Source of the DNA: an uncultured Isosphaeraceae bacterium
Lineage (GTDB): Bacteria; Planctomycetota; Planctomycetia; Isosphaerales; Isosphaeraceae
Direction: 5' to 3'
Assembly: GCA_945957605.1 (NCBI GenBank)
Contig: CAMFLR010000005.1
Coordinates: forward strand, 372,001-436,000
Length of the DNA stretch: 64,000 nt
Shown piece by piece: positions 1-9,359 of the stretch (positions within the stretch are counted from its first letter, which is position 1; the number at the start of each line of letters is the position of its first letter). The translations under genes and the position numbers were made by a program. The notes beneath the pieces are model-generated. The model saw only the letters and a list, made by a program, of their open reading frames with translations, was not told the origin of the DNA and searched no databases.

Positions 1-1964
1 CGGTGAATCGGCTTGAGATGCCAGCCATTTCGCACGAGTTCGCTGGCGAGGTAGTCGAGCAATTCCGGATGACTCGGGCGCTCACCTTGAGTACCGAAAT
101 CACTGGGCGTGGCGACGAGTCCGCGGCCGAAGTGCCCTTGCCAGAGTCGGTTGACCACCACGCGCGCCAGCAGGTGCCCTGCCCCGGTGTCCATGTCGGT
201 GAGCCAGTTAGCCAGTCCTGTGCGACGGTAAGACGTGTGAACGCCTTTGGGCGGAACGGCCTTCCAGTGACCATCGCCGTCTGAAGCCCGATTCAGCACC
301 TGCAGCACGCCCGCCGTCGCCTCACCTTGCTTCTGCGCCAGGTCGCCGCGTTTGAGGTAATGGGTCTTCTCGAGGAAGTCGCCCCCTTGTGTATGGAAGC
401 GAATCGCCGGCACCCCTTCGCTGGTAATCATCACTTTTTTCAGCGCCGGCTTGGGTGCGAGTTTTTCGTGTTCGTGCACAGCCTTGTCGCGGGCTTGCCA
501 GGCTTCATCGTGCTCGCGGAAGTAACTTGTGAGCGCGATAAGTTGTGCGGGAGTTCGTTTTTCAGAGGGAACCGAAAGCAAGGCCGCAATTGCGCCCGCA
601 CGAAGGTCGGTCGGTATGCCAAAGGGTTGCGGCTTCGAGGCGATCCAACTCGTCACGTTACCAGGCAATACACCCGTCTCATATTCCGTCCGCGACTGAA
701 CCACCTTCGCATGCGCAGCGTCGAAATCAGCCTTTGCCTTCTTGGTTTGATCGGGATTGAGGTCGAGGTCAATCTCGCTTCGCACGGTAGTCGTGAAGGT
801 CGCGACCATCCGGTAGTAGTCGTTCGTGGGAATCGGGTCGAACTTGTGGTCGTGGCAGCGGGCGCAGCCGATTGTCAGGCCGAGCATCGCAGTGCCGGTC
901 GTCGCGGCCATGTCGTCGAGTTCGTCGTATCGCTCCTTTTCGACCTGGTTCGCCGTGATCTGTGTGGCGTGCGTTCCCGCTCCCAGAAAGCCGGTCGCCA
1001 TCAAGGCCAGCGGGCTTTCGGGGGCTAACTCGTCGCCAGCGATTTGCCAGCGAACGAACTGGTTGTACGGCATGTCGTCGTTGATCGCACGAATCAGGAA
1101 GTCGCGATAATAGAACGCGAAGTTGCGATCGTAATCCTGCTCGTAGCCGTGGCTCTCGGCGTAGCGTGCCAGGTCGAGCCAGAACCGCGCCCAGCGCTCA
1201 CCCATGCGCGGCGATGTCAGCAGACGATCGACTACCCGCTCGTAGGCGTCGGGCCGATTGTCGTTGAGGAACGCGTCAATCTCTTCGGGCGTCGGCGGCA
1301 GGCCGGTGAGGTCGAACGTCGCGCGGCGGATGAGGTGACGTTTGTCGGCGATTGGGTTTGGCTTGATTCCCTTTTCGTCGAGCTTCGCAACGATGAACTG
1401 ATCGACGGGCGTCCGCACCCACGCGTTTGCCTTCACATTCGGCGGTGTGGAATTGGCAAGCGGCTGGAATGACCAGAAGCTGCGATCGGCGTCGGTGACG
1501 ACCGAACGATCCTTGGTCTTGGCGACCTGCGTTTCGACGAGCGGCTTATCGTAAGGAGCGCCGGCGTCGATCCATTTGCCGATCTTGTTAATCGCATCGT
1601 CGGGAAGCTTGGCGGCCTTCGCCGGCATGTGGGGGCGGTCGAGGTGCGCCACCTGGCGGTACATCCGGCTTTCGGCCGACTTGCCCAGGACGACGTTCGG
1701 GCCTTCGGTCCCCTCGCGCAGCAAGTTTTCGCGCGTGACCAGGTTGAAGTCGCCCTTCGTCGTCTTACCGCCGTGACAGTCGAGGCAGTGTGTGGTGAGA
1801 ATCGCGCGGACGTCAGACTTGAAGAGTTCGAGCCCTCGAGACATCTCGCGGGCGTGGTTTGGGGAAACGGGGGCGTCGGCTGCGGGCGTTGTCGAACACC
1901 ACGTGGTCAGCACGAGTGAAAACAGGGCACCACAGGTCGTTCTGACCCCAGGAAGTCGAGTCAT
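1..1964 (-). CDS. PSD1/DUF1549/DUF1553 secreted cytochrome-like protein (3' end outside window)
   Basis: Read on the minus strand from an ATG at 1964; the frame stays open to base 1, so the C-terminus is missing. The product starts with a signal peptide, followed by a CLDCH haem-type motif of the planctomycete PSD1 cytochrome domain (about residues 49-53). A DUF1549 region follows, with the marks RRATFDLTGLPPTPEEI and CARCHDHKFDPI. The DUF1553 region begins with a VVNRLWQGHFGRGLV block before the sequence runs out. These proteins are abundant in Planctomycetota and are normally followed by a DUF1501 gene, which would lie beyond the left edge. The substrate of the family is not established; a periplasmic redox or polysaccharide role is only conjecture. 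Unlike the paralogue at 31084-34074 it has no visible LamG-like insert. Confidence 0.9.
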   Translation of the reverse strand, partial: MTRLPGVRTTCGALFSLVLTTWCSTTPAADAPVSPNHAREMSRGLELFKSDVRAILTTHCLDCHGGKTTKGDFNLVTRENLLREGTEGPNVVLGKSAESRMYRQVAHLDRPHMPAKAAKLPDDAINKIGKWIDAGAPYDKPLVETQVAKTKDRSVVTDADRSFWSFQPLANSTPPNVKANAWVRTPVDQFIVAKLDEKGIKPNPIADKRHLIRRATFDLTGLPPTPEEIDAFLNDNRPDAYERVVDRLLTSPRMGERWARFWLDLARYAESHGYEQDYDRNFAFYYRDFLIRAINDDMPYNQFVRWQIAGDELAPESPLALMATGFLGAGTHATQITANQVEKERYDELDDMAATTGTAMLGLTIGCARCHDHKFDPIPTNDYYRMVATFTTTVRSEIDLDLNPDQTKKAKADFDAAHAKVVQSRTEYETGVLPGNVTSWIASKPQPFGIPTDLRAGAIAALLSVPSEKRTPAQLIALTSYFREHDEAWQARDKAVHEHEKLAPKPALKKVMITSEGVPAIRFHTQGGDFLEKTHYLKRGDLAQKQGEATAGVLQVLNRASDGDGHWKAVPPKGVHTSYRRTGLANWLTDMDTGAGHLLARVVVNRLWQGHFGRGLVATPSDFGTQGERPSHPELLDYLASELVRNGWHLKPIH

Positions 1965-2119
1965 CCGGGACGCTCCACGGACCAGGCGGGATGCTTGAGG
2001 CGGGAATCCTTCGATTTTCGCGGTTATTCCGCCGCGAATCAAGCCCTCGCGCTCTGCGTGTGGTCTGGAGCGACCCGTTCCCTTAGACTGAAACGACAGC
2101 CCGGAAATGCTCGAAAGGA

Positions 2120-2467
2120 ATGCGGTTCAACGACATGCTTATCACAATCGCCTGGTACGTCCTGGCGGCGCTTGGGGAAATCGCGGGCTGTTTCTCGTTC
2201 TGGGCCTGGCTGCGACTGGGGAAAAGCCCGTTCTGGATCATCCCCGGCATGCTCTCGCTCGCGGCCTTTGCGACCGCACTCACACGGGTCGATTCGGAGA
2301 TGGCGGGCCGGGCGTACGCCGCTTATGGCGGGATTTATATCGTCGCGTCGATTGCCTGGCTCTGGGCCGTGGAACGCACGCGACCCGATCGTTGGGATAT
2401 CCTCGGTGCTAGCGTTTGCATCGCAGGCACGCTGATCATCCTCTTCGTCCCGAGAACTCGCACCTGA
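2120..2467 (+). CDS. YnfA/UPF0060-family small membrane protein
   Basis: 115 aa with four predicted hydrophobic helices, the size and topology of the YnfA (UPF0060) family. Recognisable marks are [15 protein letters not shown] in helix 1, the central [16 protein letters not shown], and [19 protein letters not shown] in the last helix. The family resembles small multidrug resistance proteins, but its transport activity is not settled. An internal ATG at 2135 is an alternative start. The gene converges on the DUF1559 gene with only 3 nt between stop codons and no visible terminator. Confidence 0.88.
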   Translation: MRFNDMLITIAWYVLAALGEIAGCFSFWAWLRLGKSPFWIIPGMLSLAAFATALTRVDSEMAGRAYAAYGGIYIVASIAWLWAVERTRPDRWDILGASVCIAGTLIILFVPRTRT

Positions 2468-2470
2468 CGA

Positions 2471-3463
2471 TTAGAACTGTTCGCCGGTTTGAAGCTGGCC
2501 GTCCGACCGGTTGGAAAGCTGGCGGAAGACGTTGGGGTTGATCGTTGTTCTGAGGAACCGGACGGTGCCATCGCCAAACGCGAAATTGGCACCTTGCGGA
2601 TGGTACGACGAATAGCCGCCGACCGGGTCGGGCGGGGGCTTACGGTTGGGCTTGGGATTCCCGTCGGCGTCGACTTCCTCTTCCGCCTCCTTGTCTTCTG
2701 CGGAGGGCGAGGTCGCCGGGCTAGATCCGCCCCACGAGGACATGATGCTGCTCTTTCCAAAGTTGATTGGCTCGCCGGCGTTGCGGAGGGTGCTTCTGGT
2801 TCCCGAGGCCCAGCCGAGGTCTCCCGCGAGTTGAATGTGCTCGCCGAAGAAGATTGTGTTGGCCGAACCATCTTCGATGTCGTCGAAAGTCACGTGGCTG
2901 TTGAGGAAGAAGACGCCTTTATTCGTCGTGTCGATCGGCGTTTCGATGTCGCTGTGATTTCCTGCGTAGCTGGTTCCCGTCGGCGGATTTACTTGCGCGA
3001 GCCCAGGAATTGGCGTCGTCTGCGCGGCCATTGTCCCTCCGCGGCCGAATGACCAGGGAGCGCTTGGGCAGATGAACGAGTTAAGCACGACCGAACGCGC
3101 GGTCGCGTTTTCGACGTTGTAAACAGGAACGTCGAAATTGATGTTGCGCGCGAGGTTCTTTTGCTCGATGAATGGGAGAATCTGGCTTACCCAACTGTGA
3201 TGATATCCATTAGCTTTGTTGTCGATCGGCCCGGTCGCGTTCACGCAGCCTGGCGGCAACACTTCGTGAATCGACTCGTACGTGTGAGTCGCCAGCGTAA
3301 TTTGCGACAGGTTGTTCGAGCATTGCATACGTCGTGCGGCTTCACGGGCTGCCTGCACCGAAGGCAACAAGAGCGAGATCAACACGGCGATGATTGCCAT
3401 GACGACGAGCAGTTCGATCAGCGTAAAACCGCGCTGACTGTTCTGACGTGAGCGAGCTCTCAT
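2471..3463 (-). CDS. DUF1559 pseudopilin-like protein (tandem copy 3)
   Basis: 330 aa. A class III prepilin leader ([20 protein letters not shown]) sits 12 residues from the start and is followed by one hydrophobic helix; the rest is the DUF1559 (SBP_bac_10) domain. The C-terminus carries the typical box [20 protein letters not shown]. The leader predicts processing by a prepilin peptidase and assembly or export by a type II secretion/type IV pilus-like machine. It is the last gene of a minus-strand array and has an acidic, Lys/Glu-rich insert before the C-terminal box that the neighbouring copies lack. DUF1559 function is unknown. Confidence 0.93.
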   Translation of the reverse strand: MRARSRQNSQRGFTLIELLVVMAIIAVLISLLLPSVQAAREAARRMQCSNNLSQITLATHTYESIHEVLPPGCVNATGPIDNKANGYHHSWVSQILPFIEQKNLARNINFDVPVYNVENATARSVVLNSFICPSAPWSFGRGGTMAAQTTPIPGLAQVNPPTGTSYAGNHSDIETPIDTTNKGVFFLNSHVTFDDIEDGSANTIFFGEHIQLAGDLGWASGTRSTLRNAGEPINFGKSSIMSSWGGSSPATSPSAEDKEAEEEVDADGNPKPNRKPPPDPVGGYSSYHPQGANFAFGDGTVRFLRTTINPNVFRQLSNRSDGQLQTGEQF

Positions 3464-3508
3464 TGGATTGCCTGCAGACAGGAATAAATGGATCTGGACT
3501 CACGACAT

Positions 3509-4438
3509 TTAGCGGTTTTCATCAATCGTCTCGCCGTCGGCTCGGTTCGAGAAGAATTGAAGCATTCGCGGGTCGATGCCCGCTCGAATAAATCGCACCG
3601 AGCCGTCGCCAAAGGCGAAGTTTGCGCCGCCCGAATGATAGGAACTGTAACCGCCGACGGGATCGTTAGGGGCCTCGGTCCCAGCGCCAGATCCGCCGCT
3701 CTTGCTGGCACTGCCATTCTTTCGGCTAGCGGCGGGGGCCGCCGTTGGCATCGGTGGAACGACGGCGCGCACCGTGACACCAACGCCGATCGTGTGTCCG
3801 GCGTTGCGCAACGTCGACTTGGTGCCCGACGCCCAGCCGAGGTCCCCGGGCTCGCGAACGCGCTCGCCAAAATAGATCGTGTGCGCGTTCCCGTCTTCGA
3901 TATCCTCGTAACGAACGCGGCTATTCAGGAAGAAAACGCCGTGATTTGTCGTATCAATCGGCGCCTCGGTGTCGTGATGATTTCCCACGTAGGAAATCTG
4001 TGCGAAGCCGCCGGGCGACCGAATTGCACCGACGTCGCTCGGGCAGATAAAGGTGTTGAGTACCATGTTGCGGACGGTCGCGTTCTCAGCGTTATAGACG
4101 CTCACACCGAAGTTGATGTTGCGATTGACGTTCTTGTACTCGATGAACGGGAGAATCTGGCTGACCCAGTTGTGATGTATGCCATTCGGCTTGTTCGCGA
4201 TCGGGCCGGTCGGGTTGATCGAACCGGGCGGTAGTACTGCGTAGGTCGACTCGTAATTCTGAGTTGCAAGGGAGATTTGCAACATGTTGTTGAGGCACTG
4301 GGTCCGCCGCGCCGCTTCGCGCACGGCTTGGACCGCCGGAAGCAGCAGCGCGACCAAGATCATGATGATCGCGACCACCACGAGTATCTCGATCAGAGTG
4401 AAGCCGTGCCGCGAAGCGCGTGGCGTACGAGGTCTCAT
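3509..4438 (-). CDS. DUF1559 pseudopilin-like protein (tandem copy 2)
   Basis: 309 aa from the ATG at 4438. That start gives a 12-residue basic leader ending [16 protein letters not shown], the same length as in both neighbours; an ATG at 4471 would add 11 residues. After the single N-terminal helix comes the DUF1559 domain with [23 protein letters not shown] and FGDGSVRF. It is a clear paralogue of the genes on both sides, with a variable Ala/Ser/Gly-rich stretch about two-thirds along. Placement behind the GspE/GspF genes suggests export or assembly by that machinery. Confidence 0.92.
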   Translation of the reverse strand: MRPRTPRASRHGFTLIEILVVVAIIMILVALLLPAVQAVREAARRTQCLNNMLQISLATQNYESTYAVLPPGSINPTGPIANKPNGIHHNWVSQILPFIEYKNVNRNINFGVSVYNAENATVRNMVLNTFICPSDVGAIRSPGGFAQISYVGNHHDTEAPIDTTNHGVFFLNSRVRYEDIEDGNAHTIYFGERVREPGDLGWASGTKSTLRNAGHTIGVGVTVRAVVPPMPTAAPAASRKNGSASKSGGSGAGTEAPNDPVGGYSSYHSGGANFAFGDGSVRFIRAGIDPRMLQFFSNRADGETIDENR

Positions 4439-4477
4439 AAGAGCGCCCGATAACGAGAGCGGTTGAGCCATTCCAGT

Positions 4478-5422
4478 TTAATACGTCTCGTCGCTGATCA
4501 TTTCGCCGTCGGAGCGGTTCGAAAGGAACTGGAAGATCCGGGGACTGATCGACGACTTCAAAAACTTCACCGAACCATCGCCGAACGCGAAATTCGCACC
4601 TCCGGGATGATACGAGCCATAACCGCCCACCGGATCGGCAGGAGCTTCGGGTTTGGCGGCGGCCGCTTTAGGCTTGCTGCTGCCTTTGGCCACGGCTGAG
4701 TCGTCGTCGCTTGGTGGGGGAACGGTAGCCGGCGATGGCGAAACAGGGAGGAAAGCCGGCCGATTGTTGCCGATGATATGTCCCGAGTTCCGCAAGGTTG
4801 CCCTCGTGCCCGAAGCCCAGCCCAGGTCTCCCGGCTCACGGAAATGCTCGCCAACGAAAATCGTGTGAGAGCTTCCGTCCTGAATATCCTCGTACCGGAC
4901 CTTGCTATTCAGGAAGAACACCCCGTGATTCGTGGTGTCGATCGGCGCTTCAGTGTCGTGATGATTTCCGGCATACGAGATCCCGGCCGGGATGTTCGAA
5001 CCGCCGTTCCCACGACCATCGCTCGGGCAGAGAAAGCTATTGAGTACGACGTTTCGAACCGTAGCGTTTTCCGGGTTGTAAACACTCACGTTGAAGTTGA
5101 TGTTGCGATTGACGTTCTTCAGTTCAATGAACGGCAAAATCTGGCTCACCCAGTTGTGGTGCATGCCGGTCGGCTTGTTGGCGATCGGGCCAGTCGGGTT
5201 GGTCGAACCGGGCGGAAGCACCTCGTGGGCCGATTCGTAGTTTTTGGTCGCCAGCACGACCTGCATCAAGTTGTTGACGCATTGCGAACGCCGAGCGGCT
5301 TCACGCGCGGCCTGCACGGCTGGAAGCAATAACGCGATAAGCACGGCGATGATCGCAATCACCACGAGGAGTTCGATCAGCGTGAAGCCACGCGAGCGGC
5401 TCCGAAACGATGCCAAAATCAT
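4478..5422 (-). CDS. DUF1559 pseudopilin-like protein (tandem copy 1)
   Basis: 314 aa. Prepilin leader [25 protein letters not shown], then the DUF1559 domain with [34 protein letters not shown] and the C-terminal [19 protein letters not shown] box. Its ATG overlaps the stop of the upstream pilX-like gene by 4 nt (ATGA), so it is translationally coupled to the pseudopilin operon. This is direct positional evidence that DUF1559 proteins belong to this T2SS-like system. Confidence 0.93.
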   Translation of the reverse strand: MILASFRSRSRGFTLIELLVVIAIIAVLIALLLPAVQAAREAARRSQCVNNLMQVVLATKNYESAHEVLPPGSTNPTGPIANKPTGMHHNWVSQILPFIELKNVNRNINFNVSVYNPENATVRNVVLNSFLCPSDGRGNGGSNIPAGISYAGNHHDTEAPIDTTNHGVFFLNSKVRYEDIQDGSSHTIFVGEHFREPGDLGWASGTRATLRNSGHIIGNNRPAFLPVSPSPATVPPPSDDDSAVAKGSSKPKAAAAKPEAPADPVGGYGSYHPGGANFAFGDGSVKFLKSSISPRIFQFLSNRSDGEMISDETY

Positions 5423-5862
5423 TGCTTCTTATCTCCCTTCGAATCGCTGGATTTGGCGAGTGTGTTGAGGTCGATGGTGAGCGTTCGGCTCTCACGCATC
5501 CGGAACTGTTCGGTCTTGGGATAGTCGGCTCGAGCGCGAATGATTCGTGCATCAGGCTTGCCGGGCACGGCTTCGAGCGCAATCAGCACGGCCGCGTTGT
5601 CGAACCCTGCGAATTCCACCGCAGGAATCTCCCAGGTTTCGCCGTTGTATTTGGGATCGGCTGCGAGCTTTGCAACCGCACGGTCAAGCGCGGCTTCTGC
5701 GAGCCATTCCGCCTGCAACCGCCGCTCAGCCGAATGCAGTTCGGTTTGTCGCGCGAGGACGAGTTTCAGCAGCACGCCGGTTAGTAGCGTGATCACCATC
5801 AGGATCACGAGCACCAGCGCGGCGACGAATCCTCGGCGCCGGCTTGAGGAAGTCACTCTCAT
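5419..5862 (-). CDS. PilX/GspK-like minor pseudopilin
   Basis: 147 aa with a short basic leader ([22 protein letters not shown]), a hydrophobic helix and an amphipathic helical extension rich in Gln, Arg and Glu. The Glu normally at position +5 of the mature pilin is absent (FVAAL), as is usual for GspK/PilX-type minor pseudopilins. It overlaps both its upstream and downstream genes by 4 nt, indicating tight translational coupling. Assignment rests on the leader, the size and the context. Confidence 0.78.
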   Translation of the reverse strand: MRVTSSSRRRGFVAALVLVILMVITLLTGVLLKLVLARQTELHSAERRLQAEWLAEAALDRAVAKLAADPKYNGETWEIPAVEFAGFDNAAVLIALEAVPGKPDARIIRARADYPKTEQFRMRESRTLTIDLNTLAKSSDSKGDKKQ

Positions 5863-6380
5863 CGCTTCCCCTCCGCGCTCGCGAGCCGTGCGTGGCGACC
5901 GGCGTTGCCTTCGATCGCATAGTCACGATAGATCGGGTCGACAACTTGCCCCTTCGCGGCCTCGATCAATATCGCGATCCGCGTTTCGTTTCCATCTCCA
6001 CGCGACGTTGTTCGCGCGATCGTGCCCTTGGGCAAGGCATAAAATTCGTGCGACTTGTCTTTGCCGTCGACGCGTAATGTTCGAACCACGTCGCGGTCGC
6101 GCACAAGGTATTCGACCGTCTTGCCAAGGCCGGCTTGGATTAGCAACTTGCGATCTTGACGATCGACTGGACCGACAGAGTCTCGGAGATCGGCGCGGAG
6201 GTCGTGGCCGAGGCGATCGAGTGCCAGCCCGCTTGTCAGCCGGACTCGCTCGCTGCGATCGATTCGCAACGTTTGATGAATGAGCAAGCCTGTGATCACC
6301 AAAACGGCCGTCAGGCCGGCCATCGCCGTGTGCATTTCGATCAGCGAAAAGCCACGAACGCGGTTGAGCGTTACTCTCAT
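5859..6380 (-). CDS. GspJ-like minor pseudopilin
   Basis: 173 aa with a clear type IV prepilin leader (NRVRG|FSLIEMHTAMAGLTAVLV) retaining Glu+5, one N-terminal helix and a C-terminal beta-rich domain with Arg and Asp repeats. The pattern of ISIDRSERVRLTSGLALDRLGHDLR-like helical turns after the helix fits GspJ-type proteins. It is coupled by 4-nt overlaps on both sides. Confidence 0.78.
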   Translation of the reverse strand: MRVTLNRVRGFSLIEMHTAMAGLTAVLVITGLLIHQTLRIDRSERVRLTSGLALDRLGHDLRADLRDSVGPVDRQDRKLLIQAGLGKTVEYLVRDRDVVRTLRVDGKDKSHEFYALPKGTIARTTSRGDGNETRIAILIEAAKGQVVDPIYRDYAIEGNAGRHARLASAEGKR

Positions 6381-6811
6381 GGCTTATCTCCTTCGCGGTG
6401 GTAAACCCACGTGACGAGCCGAACCGGACGTTGCGGGTTGCCCATGGCGTCGCGCGATTGCACCGCCACGCTGATTTTCTTTGCGAGAGGTGCACTTGTC
6501 GTCTGGGCGATGATCACCTCGACCTTCCCCTGGCTTAGCAATGCGCTCGTGGCGGGGTCGAGCGTGATGGACTGGCCAAACTCGGGGGTAAGCTCGTTCC
6601 ACGGCCGCGCGGAGATTCGTTCCATGAGGTTTGCCGCCTCCTGGATCGCGCGTTGTTTGCGGTCGGCGCTGCGTCTGGAATTTGCGAGCCAGACCACTCC
6701 CTCGCCGACAATCACGATTGTGAGGGCAAGTATCAGCGCGGTGACCGCGATTTCGGGCAGGCCGAACCCGCGGCGCTGCGCCACTTGCGGGTTTTTGGAA
6801 TGCGCGATCAC
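6377..6811 (-). CDS. Minor pseudopilin with GFGLPE leader
   Basis: 144 aa when read from a GTG at 6811 that overlaps the TGA of the upstream GspF gene (GTGA). That start gives a 14-residue leader ending AQRRG|FGLPEIAVTALILALTIVIV, a proper prepilin cleavage site with Glu+5. The frame is open further upstream, but such an extension would lie inside the gspF coding sequence and bury the leader. The remainder has a short helical neck and a small C-terminal domain, in the GspI/GspH size range. Confidence 0.78.
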   Translation of the reverse strand: MIAHSKNPQVAQRRGFGLPEIAVTALILALTIVIVGEGVVWLANSRRSADRKQRAIQEAANLMERISARPWNELTPEFGQSITLDPATSALLSQGKVEVIIAQTTSAPLAKKISVAVQSRDAMGNPQRPVRLVTWVYHREGDKP

Positions 6812-8214
6812 GTCAACCTCTGGATCAAAATGACGAGCGGATAGAAATACGCCACGGAGAAGAGTCCGATGATCGCCCCGATGCCCAGGAGAGCGAGAGT
6901 CATGAAAATCTGCGTGATCGCCTGAAGCCGGTAATTCAGCTTTCGCTCGCTCGATTCGGTGAGTTCCCGAAGCGCCCACGGAAGGTTATTTGCCCGAGTT
7001 GCGGCTTCAAGAAGTGTGGCATCGGTGTTGTTGATCAGGCGGTACATCAAGAGCGCGGAGATCCAGTTCGTTCCGCGTTCATGTGCGGCGAGCACGCCGG
7101 CAAGCCGGACCCGAATCCAGTCGACGGGATACCACCGCGCCAACGACACCAGCGTCGCCTGAACAGGCAGTCCGCCTTCCACCGCGAGTGTGAGGCACCG
7201 AAGAATCAGCACGCTGTGCCGGCGAATGAAGAGCCAGTCGAGAAAGGGAACCTTGAGCGACGCATAGCCGGCAACGGCAAACGGCACGTACAGGACAAAG
7301 GTCAGGCATGCGGCAATGACGAAAGGCGCGACGTATGGCGACGTCAGGATGTGAGTAATGTGAATGATGCCAATTGTTACCGAGGGAAGCTGGACTCCGA
7401 AGTCCATGAAGATGGCTTCGAATTTGGGCATCACCCAGTAAAGGATGAATGCGGTGATGACCTGAAGGACAAGCAAGACGAGATAGAAGTAGCCGATTTG
7501 CGCCCCAAAGTTTTGAACTGCAGTGGGACGACTGGCACGCATCGTCGCGGCGTCGCGAAGCGCATCGGCGAGTCGGCCGGAATCGTTTCCGACTCGCACC
7601 AGAACCTTGGCCATCACGGGGACGGCCTTCCTCACGAATTCGAGCGATTCGGGGAGCGGCATGCCGCTTTCGAGGCACTCGGCAAGCCGGTAAGCCCGTT
7701 TCCGGTAGACGCCTGCAGTTTGGCCTGCCAGAACCACAAGCGACTCGTTGAGCGGACGCTTGCGATCGGCGGCGATCGTGAGAACCCAGAGGAGTGAATC
7801 CTGCTCGATCGCCCGCCTGCGCTGAACGGCGAACATGTAGGCACCGATGATGACCGGCGCGATGAGGATCGCGAGATATCGCGCCACGGCCACGGTGAGA
7901 AGAATCGTGCCGACGCTTATCAGTACCCAACCAACGCCAGCCCAGTTCTCGAGGCGGTTCGTCAGATAGGCGCCAATAGCAAAGAGAGCGATTGAGGAAA
8001 GAACCACCGCAAGGACGACGTCGAATTCCGTTCCGCTCTGAACTGCGCGGAGAATTGCGGCCATCAGCAGTGCAACGACGACCGAAAGCGCCATGAGATG
8101 ACGCAGGCCGAGTTGGCTGAGACGCGGCGAGGGAGGTTGCGTCGGTAACGGAGGCGCGCCGGGGTGCTTCTTTTCCTCGCCGACGTCTTCTCCCCACGAA
8201 TGACTGGTGCTCAT
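6808..8214 (-). CDS. GspF/PilC-like inner-membrane protein, copy 3
   Basis: 468 aa from the ATG at 8214, which overlaps the upstream stop by 4 nt. A Pro-rich cytoplasmic N-terminus leads into extra hydrophobic helices (about residues 37-125) not present in the sister copies. Two T2SSF domains follow: the first with LAECLESGMPLPESLEF and VGNDSGRLADAL, the second with LAVEGGLPVQATL and NNLPWALREL. GspF/PilC proteins form the inner-membrane platform on which a GspE-type ATPase drives pseudopilus growth. Confidence 0.88.
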   Translation of the reverse strand: MSTSHSWGEDVGEEKKHPGAPPLPTQPPSPRLSQLGLRHLMALSVVVALLMAAILRAVQSGTEFDVVLAVVLSSIALFAIGAYLTNRLENWAGVGWVLISVGTILLTVAVARYLAILIAPVIIGAYMFAVQRRRAIEQDSLLWVLTIAADRKRPLNESLVVLAGQTAGVYRKRAYRLAECLESGMPLPESLEFVRKAVPVMAKVLVRVGNDSGRLADALRDAATMRASRPTAVQNFGAQIGYFYLVLLVLQVITAFILYWVMPKFEAIFMDFGVQLPSVTIGIIHITHILTSPYVAPFVIAACLTFVLYVPFAVAGYASLKVPFLDWLFIRRHSVLILRCLTLAVEGGLPVQATLVSLARWYPVDWIRVRLAGVLAAHERGTNWISALLMYRLINNTDATLLEAATRANNLPWALRELTESSERKLNYRLQAITQIFMTLALLGIGAIIGLFSVAYFYPLVILIQRLT

Positions 8215-9317
8215 CCCGAGAGCCTCGAAATCAAGTTGATCATCGGCATGTAAAGCGCGGTGAAGACGAATCCGACGCCGGACAGGACGAGAAACACGGT
8301 GACGACCGCACACAGGGCCGAAGCGTACGACACCAGCATCCGGGTGCGCGTCTCGAACATATCGCCAGCGAGGTGGAATGCTTCAGCCAGATCCCCGCGC
8401 CCTTCGGCTCCACGTAAGACGTCGACCAGTCCAGCCGGACAGCGCGGCCAGTAGGCGAGCGAGTCGCCGAGCGTGCGTCCATACGCGACCGATCGCCTTA
8501 CGTTTTCAAACGCGTGCTTGAGTTCTGCGTCGTTCACACCGTCGGCCGAAAGCACGAGTGCATCGGGCAGCGGCATCTCGCTTTCCACCAGCAAGCCCGC
8601 CATGTGCGAGAATTCGGCGAGCGTGCTGAACTGAACGATCTTGCCGTAGAGCGGCAGTGATATGAGCATCCGGCGTCTGTAAACCGAATTGCACGTGAGC
8701 CAGAGCAAAACATACAGAGCCGCCGCCGCTCCCAGTACCACGCCGATGATCTCGAGACCGTGTTCGCGAGTCACTCTTGCGGTCCAAACGAGCGCACGCG
8801 TCAGGAGCGGCTGCTCGAGTCCGAAATCTCGCATCACGAACTCGAAGTTCTGAACGATCGCGAAACAGATGAAGATGTAAATCGAAAAGAGAAACATGCC
8901 AAGAAAAAGAGGATAGGCCAGAGCGAACCTGAGCTTGCGGCGGAGCGTTGCGCCAAGGCTGGCGTAGCGAACGTATTGTGCCAGCACCTCGGAGAGCCGG
9001 CCGGAGACCGAGCCAGCGACGAGAATTCCGCGAAGCTGCGGGGGAATCTTGTTCGGCTCGGCGGTTACTGCTTCATCGAGCGACGCGCCTTTCTCCAGCC
9101 GTTCGCTCGTGGCAATGAGCGCGGCTCGGACGCGTTTCGAGGGCAGTTCCTCTGCGAGCGCCTTCATTCCCGATGGAAGCGGCAAGCCCGTGCGTGTCAG
9201 CGAAACGATGTGTTTGATGAATTCGGCTGTGTCGCTTCCCGCGCCTGCGGGCGTCCACTCGCCGACCCAACTTACATCTTTCACTTCTTGCGGCTGAAAT
9301 GTCTCAGAAGGCGGCAT
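8211..9317 (-). CDS. GspF/PilC-like inner-membrane protein, copy 2
   Basis: 368 aa, the usual size for GspF. Two T2SSF repeats separated by hydrophobic helices: repeat one contains LTRTGLPLPSGMKALAEELPS and VSGRLSEVLAQY, repeat two contains LLVESEMPLPDALVLSADGV and AEGRGDLAEAF. It is the middle member of three consecutive GspF-like genes, 42 nt downstream of copy 1 and overlapping copy 3 by 4 nt. The copies are clearly divergent, which suggests distinct roles or a hetero-oligomeric platform. Confidence 0.9.
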   Translation of the reverse strand: MPPSETFQPQEVKDVSWVGEWTPAGAGSDTAEFIKHIVSLTRTGLPLPSGMKALAEELPSKRVRAALIATSERLEKGASLDEAVTAEPNKIPPQLRGILVAGSVSGRLSEVLAQYVRYASLGATLRRKLRFALAYPLFLGMFLFSIYIFICFAIVQNFEFVMRDFGLEQPLLTRALVWTARVTREHGLEIIGVVLGAAAALYVLLWLTCNSVYRRRMLISLPLYGKIVQFSTLAEFSHMAGLLVESEMPLPDALVLSADGVNDAELKHAFENVRRSVAYGRTLGDSLAYWPRCPAGLVDVLRGAEGRGDLAEAFHLAGDMFETRTRMLVSYASALCAVVTVFLVLSGVGFVFTALYMPMINLISRLSG

Positions 9318-9359
9318 CGAGCGATTCCACCATGAACATCAAGTTTTGAGTTGAGGGAC

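Noticed and set aside
327-1472. Plus-strand open frames in the first 1.5 kb
   Set aside because: All are antisense to the partial PSD1-family gene that reads on the minus strand from 1964 to the left edge.
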